Shown: positions 1-5,640 of the stretch, one piece after another
Position numbering within the stretch: position 1 is the first letter of the stretch
Layout of the letters: each line of letters begins with the position of its first letter
Source: an uncultured Gemmatimonadota bacterium
GTDB lineage: Bacteria > Gemmatimonadota > Gemmatimonadetes > Longimicrobiales > Gaopeijiaceae
DNA: 5,716 nucleotides
Assembly: GCA_937136445.1 (NCBI GenBank)
Contig: CAKZOQ010000083.1
Span: forward strand, 1 to 5,716
Reading direction: 5' to 3'
Program-made: the position numbers and the translations under genes
Notes under the pieces: model-generated
The model's input: the letters and a program-made list of their open reading frames with translations, nothing else
Database searches by the model: none
Told to the model about the DNA's origin: nothing

Positions 1-672
1 ACCTTCTCCGACCCCACCGGCGAGGACCCCTTCTGGAGGGAGATCGTCGGCGTGGTCCGGGACATCCGCAACTTCGGCATCCGTGAGGAGAGTCGGATGG
101 CCGTCTACCTCCCCTGGGCCCAGGCGCCCTCCGTGGCGGCGTGGCCCGTCGTCCGGAGTGACCTCGAGCCGGACCGGATCGTGCCGGCCGTGCGCGAGAT
201 CGTCGCCGAGATGGACGGGTCGCTGGCCGTCGCCCGGGTCCGCCCCATGGGGGAGATCGTCGACGGAGCCCTGGCCTCGGAGCGGTTCGTGACCCTCCTT
301 CTGAGCCTCTTCGCCGGCGTCGGGCTGACGCTGGCGGTGGTGGGACTCTACGGCGTGGTCTCCTACGCCGTGAACACCCGGGTGCGGGAGATGGGTGTGC
401 GCATGGCTCTCGGGGCCGAGGGCACCCGGATCTCGGGGATGGTGGTGCGGTGGAGCCTGGGGCTGGTGGCGGTGGGCGTGGCGGTGGGAGCCGCCGCCGC
501 CTTCCTCCTGACGGGCCTCCTGGAAGGGCTCCTCTTCGGCGTGCAGCCCGGCGCCCCCGTCCCCCTCGTGGGCGTCCCCCTCGTCCTGGCGCTGGCCGCC
601 GTGCTGGCGGCCCTGGTGCCGGCCCTCCGGGCGAGCCGGGTGGATCCGGCACGAGCCCTCCGGGGAGAGTAG
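1..672 (+). CDS. ADOP/MacB-type ABC transporter permease, C-terminal part (5' truncated)
   Basis: This is the C-terminal 223 residues of an FtsX-like permease; the reading frame is open from base 1, so the start lies outside the window. Visible first is the end of the periplasmic MacB-type domain (VVRDIRNFG, then VYLPWAQ, at about residues 18-41). A linker follows (VRPMGEIVDGALASERF, about 80-96), then three membrane segments at about 97-124, 145-174 and 187-209. The conserved motif VREMGVRMALGA follows the first segment, and the protein ends in SRVDPARALRGE. This order, including the 'LYGVVSYAV' segment and the RVDP-x-x-ALR ending, is typical of the ADOP family of orphan permeases of Acidobacteriota and Gemmatimonadota. 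Such proteins are thought to work with a separate ATPase in export or mechanotransmission; the substrate is unknown. The gene ends at TAG, 25 bp from the convergent neighbour. The family call is secure; the ADOP subtype is likely. Confidence 0.93.
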   Translation, partial: TFSDPTGEDPFWREIVGVVRDIRNFGIREESRMAVYLPWAQAPSVAAWPVVRSDLEPDRIVPAVREIVAEMDGSLAVARVRPMGEIVDGALASERFVTLLLSLFAGVGLTLAVVGLYGVVSYAVNTRVREMGVRMALGAEGTRISGMVVRWSLGLVAVGVAVGAAAAFLLTGLLEGLLFGVQPGAPVPLVGVPLVLALAAVLAALVPALRASRVDPARALRGE

Positions 673-697
673 GCCGGGAGGTCGGACGGCGGGTCGG

Positions 698-1330
698 TCA
701 GGACTCCTTCTTCTTCGCCGCAGCCGGCTTCTTCTTGGCCGCGGTGGCCTTCTTCTTCGCCGCGGCGGTGGGGGTCTTCTTCCGGGTCGTGGCCTTCTTC
801 TCGGCCGCCGCCCGACGCACCACCACGGGGACGCCCCGCTCCGAGAGGCCCGGGACGTTCACCTCACCACGCCAGCCCACCCCCTCGGCGACGTCGTCGG
901 GGATGTCCACGGCCAGCGTGACAGCCACCTGATCTCCGGGGCCCACCCGCACCCGGGTCGGCTCGGCCCGCACCGCCAGGTCCCGCGTCTCTCCCTCCGG
1001 AGACTGGAAGACCGAGGGCACCACCGGGGCTTCGGCCTCCCGATCCAGATCGTTGCGCACCATCACCACCGCCCGCGCCTCCGTTCCCGCCGCGCCCTCG
1101 AGGAGGAGGGCCGGCATGAAGCGGGGCTCGACCTCCCTGGCGGGGCTCGCAGGACTCCGGGACGACCGCTTGGTGGTTCCGGGCGTCCAGGAGATGGGTG
1201 CGTCCCTCCAGACCTTCGCCATGACCTCGACGTAGTCCGACGCGGCGCGATTCACCGTCTCCCAATACTGGAGATTGGCGTCGAAGGCTCGCTTCAGGAC
1301 GTCCTCGAAGGGCGTGCGGTCGTCAGCCAT
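698..1330 (-). CDS. Ig-like domain protein with amphipathic N-terminal helix and Lys/Ala-rich histone-like tail
   Basis: A 210-residue protein, last gene of the minus-strand unit. It has three parts. Residues 5-45 form one or two amphipathic helices rich in aromatic residues (F8, F16, Y22, W23, Y33, W41), resembling phasin-type surface-binding helices. Residues 66-172 look like a beta-sandwich, with a run VVMVRND and a closing signature VGPGDQVAV...DIPDDV...G shared with the two upstream proteins. Residues 173-210 are a basic tail with KKK at 192-194, 199-201 and 206-208, spaced by seven residues and filled with Ala/Thr/Pro, like bacterial histone H1-like tails and the PhaF tail. The start is ATG at 1330 rather than an in-frame start at 1372: it overlaps the upstream stop by 8 bases (ATGGCTGA), which suggests coupled translation, as no strong ribosome site is seen. 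No signal peptide or membrane segment is visible. The gene is real with good confidence. Granule or nucleoid association is inference; no named family is recognised. Confidence 0.82.
   Translation of the reverse strand: MADDRTPFEDVLKRAFDANLQYWETVNRAASDYVEVMAKVWRDAPISWTPGTTKRSSRSPASPAREVEPRFMPALLLEGAAGTEARAVVMVRNDLDREAEAPVVPSVFQSPEGETRDLAVRAEPTRVRVGPGDQVAVTLAVDIPDDVAEGVGWRGEVNVPGLSERGVPVVVRRAAAEKKATTRKKTPTAAAKKKATAAKKKPAAAKKKES
707..769 (-). repeat. three tandem 21-bp coding repeats (KKKxxAA heptads)
   Basis: Three head-to-tail 21-bp units (707-727, 728-748, 749-769) each begin CTTCTTCTT on the plus strand. Adjacent comparisons (second vs third, first vs third) give 18 of 21 matches. They encode the seven-residue Lys/Ala repeats at the C-terminus of the minus-strand gene. 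The repeat length is a whole number of codons, so copy number could change without a frameshift. Confidence 0.85.
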
Positions 1331-1946
1331 CGGTGTTCGAATCCCGGCCCCGGCCGCTACAGCCGCGGACACAGTAGAAGTGGTCGTACCAGTGATGTCG
1401 GTGGTCGGGGCAGTCCTCCACGCGGATCTCGTGACAGGAATCCAGGCCGGCGGTTCCCACGCTCACCGTCCATCGGAGGACATGGTCCCGGCAGCCCTCC
1501 AGCCAGATCAGGTTCTCGAACTCGGTGCCGTCCTCCATGCCTTCCGGCACCCTGCGGCAGACGGACACGGTGCCCCGTTCCATGGGCCCCAGGCTCAGCG
1601 AGTCCATCGAGACCTCCACGCCCTCGTCGCCCTCCACCCGGACCCGGATGGTCCGGCGGACGCGATCGCAGTTGGTCACCACCACCCGGATGCAGCCTTC
1701 GCCGCAGCTTCGGACGTGGCTCCGACACTCCCCCAGCCGGCGGGGCATCCAGCACGGTTCCGGGACGTGACACACCGGGGTGGGTGCCATCTCCTGCCAG
1801 GCCTTCCAGGGATCCTGCCACTCGGGCGCTTCCATCCCGGTCCAGGCCCGGACCATCTCCCGGCCCCACTCCATCTGGGCTCTCACGAGCTCGTAGAAGG
1901 CCGTAGGCACCTGGCCCATGGCCCCCTCTCTCGTCGATTCCGCCAT
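1323..1946 (-). CDS. Cys/His-rich protein with amphipathic N-terminus and Ig-like core
   Basis: A 207-residue protein of unrecognised family. Residues 14-50 are a Trp-rich amphipathic stretch (AFYELVRAQMEWGREMVRAW, then W43, W47, W50) similar in character to the N-terminus of the next gene. The middle (about 87-163) is beta-rich (IRVVVTNCDRVRRTIRVRVE) and carries the signature LGP...VPEGMEDG that aligns with both neighbours. It has 12 cysteines (59, 65, 74, 81, 85, 93, 130, 152, 171, 179, 192, 196). Its C-terminal 171-196 block combines four of them with H172, H182, H184, H185 and H189, a plausible metal site. No signal peptide is visible, so a disulfide-rich exported protein is less likely but not excluded. 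The start is ATG 1946, preceded by AGGGAG at 7 nt; the GTG at 1964 has no well-placed ribosome site, and ATG 1919 is a weaker alternative. It lies 31 bp after the upstream gene and overlaps the next by 8 bp. Confidence 0.8.
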   Translation of the reverse strand: MAESTREGAMGQVPTAFYELVRAQMEWGREMVRAWTGMEAPEWQDPWKAWQEMAPTPVCHVPEPCWMPRRLGECRSHVRSCGEGCIRVVVTNCDRVRRTIRVRVEGDEGVEVSMDSLSLGPMERGTVSVCRRVPEGMEDGTEFENLIWLEGCRDHVLRWTVSVGTAGLDSCHEIRVEDCPDHRHHWYDHFYCVRGCSGRGRDSNTDG

Positions 1947-1953
1947 GCCATCG

Positions 1954-1959
1954 CTCCCT
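1954..1959 (-). promoter_or_regulatory. ribosome binding site deciding the ATG 1946 start
   Basis: AGGGAG on the minus strand lies 7 nt before ATG 1946. It favours this start over the upstream in-frame GTG at 1964, which is followed rather than preceded by this site. Confidence 0.7.
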
Positions 1960-1977
1960 GGCACCCTCGGGTGCCGC

Positions 1978-2700
1978 TCAGTCTTCGTCGGGCTCTTCCT
2001 CGGCTTTTGCCGACACCGTGATGGTCACCGGGTACACCAGGTTCGCCAGCTCCCAGTTGCCTCGATAGGTGCGACCGGCCTTGACCGAGGACGGGATGTC
2101 CAGCGTCACCTCGAGCTCGCGAAGCTCCCCCGCGCCGACCTTCCCGTAGCCTCGGGAGATCTTCATCTTCACCAGCCCCGGATGGGCCTGGGCCAGGTTG
2201 TCGGCGATGACGTCCACACGCCGGCGATCGCCCTTCTGCTTGTCCACGTAGCCCAGGTGGAGCGCACGCTCCACGCCTCCCTCCATGAACACCCCGAAGA
2301 CCTGGGTCCTGCGGACCTGCACCGGGACGTTCCCGGTGTTGATGAGGGTCAGGTCGGCCCCCACCAGGTCGCCGGGGTGGGCCTGGACCCGAAGCTGCTC
2401 CGGGACCACCCGGAGTCCCGGCGCGGCCTCCACCTCGAGGCGGGCATCCCGCTCCTCGTCCCCCAGCATGACCGTTCCTTCGTAGGTTCCCGGCTCCACG
2501 TCGTCGGGGAGGGTGAGCCGGACGATGCGGGGGTCGGAGTCGCCCAGCACCATGACGTCGCGGGCCTCCTTGGACCCGGAGGGCCGGTAGGACACCCGGA
2601 CCTCCTGCTCCGCGTCGTCCCGGTCGGGGACGACCCCGGTGAGGCTCGCCGGAACGCCCCGGAAGCGCAGCGGCTTCGTCGTGCGGGACTTGGCGGCCAC
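1978..2700 (-). CDS. protein with two Ig-like (NEW3-like) beta domains
   Basis: A 240-residue protein beginning at GTG. It appears to hold two beta-sandwich domains. The first, about 10-92, ends in LPDDVEPGTYEGTVML. The second, about 93-231, opens with LRVVPEQLRVQAHPGDLV and LTLINTGNVPVQV, as in NEW3/CARDB-like Ig folds, and closes with DIPSSVKAGRTYRGNW...YPVTITV. The last eight residues are acidic (EEEPDED). No signal peptide, membrane segment or catalytic motif is visible, so a binding or scaffold role is most likely. The GTG start is supported by GGAGGG 8 nt upstream, placed inside the end of the preceding gene, and the genes are separated by only 4 bp, so translation is probably coupled. 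The second domain shares its closing signature with the two downstream proteins. The fold assignment is an inference from sequence pattern; partner and ligand are unknown. Confidence 0.85.
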   Translation of the reverse strand: MAAKSRTTKPLRFRGVPASLTGVVPDRDDAEQEVRVSYRPSGSKEARDVMVLGDSDPRIVRLTLPDDVEPGTYEGTVMLGDEERDARLEVEAAPGLRVVPEQLRVQAHPGDLVGADLTLINTGNVPVQVRRTQVFGVFMEGGVERALHLGYVDKQKGDRRRVDVIADNLAQAHPGLVKMKISRGYGKVGAGELRELEVTLDIPSSVKAGRTYRGNWELANLVYPVTITVSAKAEEEPDED

Positions 2701-2704
2701 GGGG

Positions 2705-3115
2705 CTAACCCTCCGGCCGGTTCAACGGCTCGTCGGGGCGTACGTTCGGGGAGCCGCACTGCTCGCAGGGGTTGGGCCGGTAGGGCTCGGTGATGACCTG
2801 GGCCTCGCCGCAGAGCCGGATGGCCCCGATCTCGGTACCCCACACGGAGAAGCCCACGGCGAAGTCCGCCGGGAGGTGCGTGCGAACCGACGGGATCTCG
2901 GTGAGCCGGATCTCGATGGGCTCGAACGCGACGGGGATCCGGGCCACGTTGTCCACGCTCAGGCGGATGGTCGGGAGCTCCTCCACATGGATGTTCACCG
3001 CGGGAAGCTCGGTCACGCCGAAGGTGTAGTCGCTGGGGATCCCCTCGGCGCGAACTCGGAACGGCTGCGCGACCCCGACGTTGGTGACGAACGGCTGGGG
3101 GATGCTGACGCTCAT
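2705..3115 (-). CDS. hypothetical protein with degenerate ELP-type repeats and C-terminal CxxC
   Basis: A 136-residue protein, first gene of the minus-strand unit; family not recognised. Residues 24-84 are an imperfect beta-strand repeat in which [E]-[LI]-P is followed by alternating hydrophobic residues: EGIPSDYTFGV, TELPAVNIHVE, ELPTIRLSVDN, then ARIPVAFEPIEI and TEIPSVRTHLPADF, with a period of about 10-11 residues. A conserved-looking segment follows (FSVWGTEIGAIRLCGEAQVI, 89-108), then CEQCG at 117-121, which could be half of a zinc ribbon and might pair in a dimer. The start is ATG 3115, because GGGAGG sits exactly 6 nt upstream; a longer frame to GTG 3193 runs through the likely promoter and has no supporting site. 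No signal peptide is visible. It is likely a structural or binding protein made together with the Ig-like proteins downstream. Confidence 0.8.
   Translation of the reverse strand: MSVSIPQPFVTNVGVAQPFRVRAEGIPSDYTFGVTELPAVNIHVEELPTIRLSVDNVARIPVAFEPIEIRLTEIPSVRTHLPADFAVGFSVWGTEIGAIRLCGEAQVITEPYRPNPCEQCGSPNVRPDEPLNRPEG
2709..2714 (-). promoter_or_regulatory. ribosome binding site for the GTG 2700 start
   Basis: GGAGGG on the minus strand lies 8 nt before GTG 2700 and within the last codons of the preceding gene. It supports the unusual GTG start and translational coupling. Confidence 0.72.
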
Positions 3116-3121
3116 GAACGG

Positions 3122-3127
3122 CCTCCC
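3122..3127 (-). promoter_or_regulatory. ribosome binding site deciding the ATG 3115 start
   Basis: GGGAGG on the minus strand lies 6 nt before ATG 3115, the strongest ribosome site in the window. It rules against the longer frames beginning at 3193, 3175 or 3151. Confidence 0.82.
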
Positions 3128-3173
3128 GGGCGCGGGACAGAGTATGCCCATCCTAGCTGGGGAGGCTGCGTTC

Positions 3174-3203
3174 ATAGTCTCACGCCGCACCATCGGGCGT
3201 CAA
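3174..3203 (-). promoter_or_regulatory. candidate sigma-70-like promoter of the four-gene minus-strand unit
   Basis: On the minus strand TTGACG (3198-3203) is a 5/6 match to the -35 consensus. After an 18-nt spacer comes GACTAT (3174-3179), a 3/6 match to the -10 consensus with a TGA directly before it, as in extended -10 promoters. Transcription would begin near 3167 and leave a leader of about 50 nt to ATG 3115. In such GC-rich DNA a TTGACG in the right place is notable, but the -10 is weak. Confidence 0.4.
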
Positions 3204-3213
3204 GCACGGCGTA

Positions 3214-3228
3214 TTCGGAGCGGCCGAA
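3214..3228. repeat. short inverted repeat between divergent genes, possible operator
   Basis: TTCGG (3214-3218) and CCGAA (3224-3228) form a perfect 5-bp inverted repeat around a 5-base spacer. It lies 10 bp upstream of the candidate -35 of the leftward unit. It could bind a dimeric regulator, but an inverted repeat this short can arise by chance. Confidence 0.25.
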
Positions 3229-3336
3229 ACGCGCCGGAGATCGCCTGCTTGCTCCCCCGGAACCGGCCCCACTACCTTCGCCGTCCCGTCGGCCGACGTG
3301 GTCCCCCCCAGGGTCAAACGCCGTCGCCCTCCCTCC

Positions 3337-5640
3337 ATGCCCGATTCGGCAGCACCCTCCACCCATCCCCACGTCGACGGCCGAATCGTTCCTCCGGACG
3401 GTTCGATGGCCGTGGCCGTCGCCCAGGCCTCGGGAGCCTCTGGCATGGAGCTTCTGGAGGACGCCCTGGACGCCGGCGGCCTCTGGGCTCTCGTGGAGCA
3501 GCTCCGCGCCCAGGGCGGCGGGTCCGAGGGCGGCCCGGTGGTCGCCATCAAGCCCGACCTGGACGCCACGGTGGCAGACGACCCGGCGGCCACGGACCCC
3601 CGGTTGGTGGAGCGGCTCATCGAGCTTCTTCGGGCCCGGGGGGTGGAGCGGGTCGTGGTCTGCGACGGACGGAATCGCCCGGACGGCTGGCTCTACAACC
3701 GGGACGCCCTGGCCCTCCCGGACCTGGCGGGGTACCGCTTCGAGGCCCCGGACGGGGAGCCCTACGACCTCTCCTGGGTGGAGGACGACCCTCGGACCCT
3801 TCCCCTGAGCCGCTTCGACACGACCGCGGCCCTGCGGGTGGACGGGGCCTGGGTGGACGCCGACCTCCGGATCAGCTTCGGGTCGGCCACCACCGACGAG
3901 AGCTGGGGCTACGCCCTCTCCGTGGCGAACCTGCTGGGTCTGGTCTCGGCCTCCGGAGCGGCCGCCCGGTGGGCGCCCCGGGACCGATGCCTCCACCTCC
4001 TGCGGACGGCGCCTCCGGACTTCGCGGTCCTGGACGGGGTCGTCTCCAGCCACGGGAGCCGCGGGTCGGAGTCACCGAAGGCCCTGGCCACCCATACGGT
4101 GGTGGCCTCGCCCAGCGCCCTCCTCGTGGACTGGGTGGGCGCCCTCAAGATGGGCCTCGACCCCCACGTCTCGCCCCTGAACGGCCTGGCGTTGGACCGC
4201 CTGGGCCTCCCGTCGGCATGGCATCTGGCCTCAGGGGACACGGCGCCCTGGGACGGGTGGGAGAATCCCCACCCCACCCACCTGGAGTCCACCGCGGCCC
4301 GGCGCCTCTGGCCCGCCCTGGACGAGTTGGCCCACGCCGCCCTCCGGCCCACCGACAGGGAGCGGTTCCCCTTCCGTTCCGTCCTCCTGGACCAGCTCAA
4401 CGCCCGGGTGAGCAGCGCGCTGGAGGCGCTGCCCTCCCCGTCGATCCAGGAGCGCGCCACCAGCGCCCTGGGATGGGGAGCGGGGTGGCTGGCCCGTGCG
4501 TGGCGCGCCCTGGCGTGCACCGTGAACAAGTCGAAGATCGTTCGGTCCGTGGCGCCCATCACCCTGGAGGTGGACGCCCTCGACTCCCGGGAGTTCGATG
4601 CCACGGTGGCGGCGGTGGAAGGCCAGGCCCGGGTCCTGGAGGGCGCCCCGGAGGACGCCCGGGGGCTCCGCATCCGGACGGTGGGGGGACACCTCCACTT
4701 CACCGCCACCCGGGTGCTGCCCGTGGACTACGACGCCTTCGTGGAGCAGGTGGAGATCGCCGGGGCCATCCGCTACATGAACGACTATCTCGGGGGGTCC
4801 TGGGCGGTGCTGGAGCGCGACGAGCAGGGACGACCCCTCCGTCAGGTGGAGCGCAACGTCTACCTTCCGCAGCCCAACTGGGTCAGCGCCTTCGGTGGGC
4901 GGGAGATCGACGTGGAGAAGGTGGAGATCCTCACCTACGAGGAGGACCGCCAGACCATCTGTTGGCGCACCGTCCGGAGTCCCAACGACTCCGCCGACTC
5001 CGATGACGGCCTCGTCTCCTTCACCCGCACCCCCGCCGGACAGGTGACGGTGCGGATCTTCGCTCGTCAGCGCTTCACCCTCCCGCCGGCGGTCGCCTCG
5101 GCCCGGGTGGACCGGTGGCCCCAGCTCCATGGCGAACTGGCGTCGGAGGCCTACGGGCGCTTCTTCGACGGCACCCTCGCCAACCTCATGTCGGCCTTCC
5201 GGGGCGAAGCCTACCGCATCGGTCGGGAGGCTCCCACCCCCGATCAGAGTTCTACCGGGGACGAGGTCCAGGCGCTCCTCACCGGCGCCATGGCGCTCCT
5301 CACACGCATCCTCGGGTGGGCGCCCACCGCCACCGCCGCCGACCCGCCCTCCGGGGCCGGCGAGGCGGCCCAGCTCCGGAGTGCGGAGGTGGACGACGAC
5401 GGGTTCGTCCACTTCCCCGGGGTGGAGGCCCCGGCCTACATCCGGGCCGGCGGACCCTGGGAGGGCGCCGGAAGCTCTCCTCTGACCCCGGTCACCTTCT
5501 GGACCGAGCTGGGCGAGGCGGTGGGCCGGGACCTGGCCGCCGCCTCCGCCACCGTCATCCGGGAGGCCGGCTCGACCCGGGGCCCGGGAGTGGAGGGCGG
5601 GGAGCGGGTCCCGGCGTCCGGATCCGGAGACCGCCCATGA
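3337..5640 (+). CDS. DUF362 protein with C-terminal SRPBCC-like domain
   Basis: A 767-residue protein from ATG 3337. The N-terminal part matches DUF362: an opening strand MAVAVAQASG, then VVAIKPDLDATVADD (about 68-82, compare the family 'IKPNL'), ATDPRLVERLIELLRARGVE and VVVCDG. Later comes KMGLDPHVSPLNGLAL, also typical of DUF362. DUF362 has no settled activity. From about residue 395 a second region begins, with YMNDYLGGSW (480-489), ERNVYLPQPNW (505-515), then ICWRTV, GLVSFTRTPAG (558-568) and a final helix. This order resembles an SRPBCC (START/polyketide cyclase-like) hydrophobic-ligand domain, but the match is moderate. The last ~130 residues are Ala/Pro/Gly-rich and probably flexible. 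The start is uncertain: GTG 3298 and ATG 3406 are in frame and none has a clear ribosome site; ATG 3445 has GGGAG but would remove the first DUF362 strand. The stop overlaps the next start as ATGA. The role is unknown. Confidence 0.85.
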   Translation: MPDSAAPSTHPHVDGRIVPPDGSMAVAVAQASGASGMELLEDALDAGGLWALVEQLRAQGGGSEGGPVVAIKPDLDATVADDPAATDPRLVERLIELLRARGVERVVVCDGRNRPDGWLYNRDALALPDLAGYRFEAPDGEPYDLSWVEDDPRTLPLSRFDTTAALRVDGAWVDADLRISFGSATTDESWGYALSVANLLGLVSASGAAARWAPRDRCLHLLRTAPPDFAVLDGVVSSHGSRGSESPKALATHTVVASPSALLVDWVGALKMGLDPHVSPLNGLALDRLGLPSAWHLASGDTAPWDGWENPHPTHLESTAARRLWPALDELAHAALRPTDRERFPFRSVLLDQLNARVSSALEALPSPSIQERATSALGWGAGWLARAWRALACTVNKSKIVRSVAPITLEVDALDSREFDATVAAVEGQARVLEGAPEDARGLRIRTVGGHLHFTATRVLPVDYDAFVEQVEIAGAIRYMNDYLGGSWAVLERDEQGRPLRQVERNVYLPQPNWVSAFGGREIDVEKVEILTYEEDRQTICWRTVRSPNDSADSDDGLVSFTRTPAGQVTVRIFARQRFTLPPAVASARVDRWPQLHGELASEAYGRFFDGTLANLMSAFRGEAYRIGREAPTPDQSSTGDEVQALLTGAMALLTRILGWAPTATAADPPSGAGEAAQLRSAEVDDDGFVHFPGVEAPAYIRAGGPWEGAGSSPLTPVTFWTELGEAVGRDLAAASATVIREAGSTRGPGVEGGERVPASGSGDRP
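5626..5629 (+). promoter_or_regulatory. ribosome binding site of the SDR gene
   Basis: GGAG lies 7 nt before ATG 5637, inside the end of the preceding gene. It supports the ATGA-overlapping start. Confidence 0.6.

Larger units (their letters stand above)
3116..3336. other. divergent intergenic region
   Basis: A 221-bp stretch between the two diverging genes, locally richer in A/T-containing words than its surroundings. It holds the leftward promoter candidate and the inverted repeat. For the rightward gene only a poor pair is visible: TTGCTC at 3249-3254 and TACCTT at 3273-3278, 18 nt apart, both imperfect. No RNA gene or convincing small gene was seen. Confidence 0.6.

Noticed and set aside
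655..700. Possible bidirectional terminator between the convergent genes
   Set aside because: Only stems of about 4 bp can be drawn and there is no T-run on either strand after them.
1331..1350. GTTCGAATCCCGG, which looks like the T-loop of a tRNA on the plus strand
   Set aside because: Only 3 of 5 T-stem pairs form, no anticodon or D arm can be drawn in the 60 bases upstream, and the stretch lies inside well-supported minus-strand coding sequence.
1275..2793. Long plus-strand open frames (1275-2021, 1918-2793)
   Set aside because: They lie opposite three coupled minus-strand genes with good ribosome sites and a shared domain; their translations are His/Pro/Arg-rich without domain patterns, as expected for antisense frames in GC-rich DNA.
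3298..3336. GTG 3298 as the start of the DUF362 gene
   Set aside because: No ribosome site precedes it and the extra residues are a Pro/Arg-rich stretch unlike the family; it remains possible because ATG 3337 also lacks a ribosome site.
3081..5006. 641-codon plus-strand frame overlapping the DUF362 gene
   Set aside because: The product is Gly/Arg/Pro-rich low complexity with no motif, whereas the overlapping frame shows clear DUF362 motifs.
4231..5412. 393-codon minus-strand frame opposite the DUF362 gene
   Set aside because: Gly/Val/His-rich antisense frame without recognisable domains or a convincing ribosome site.
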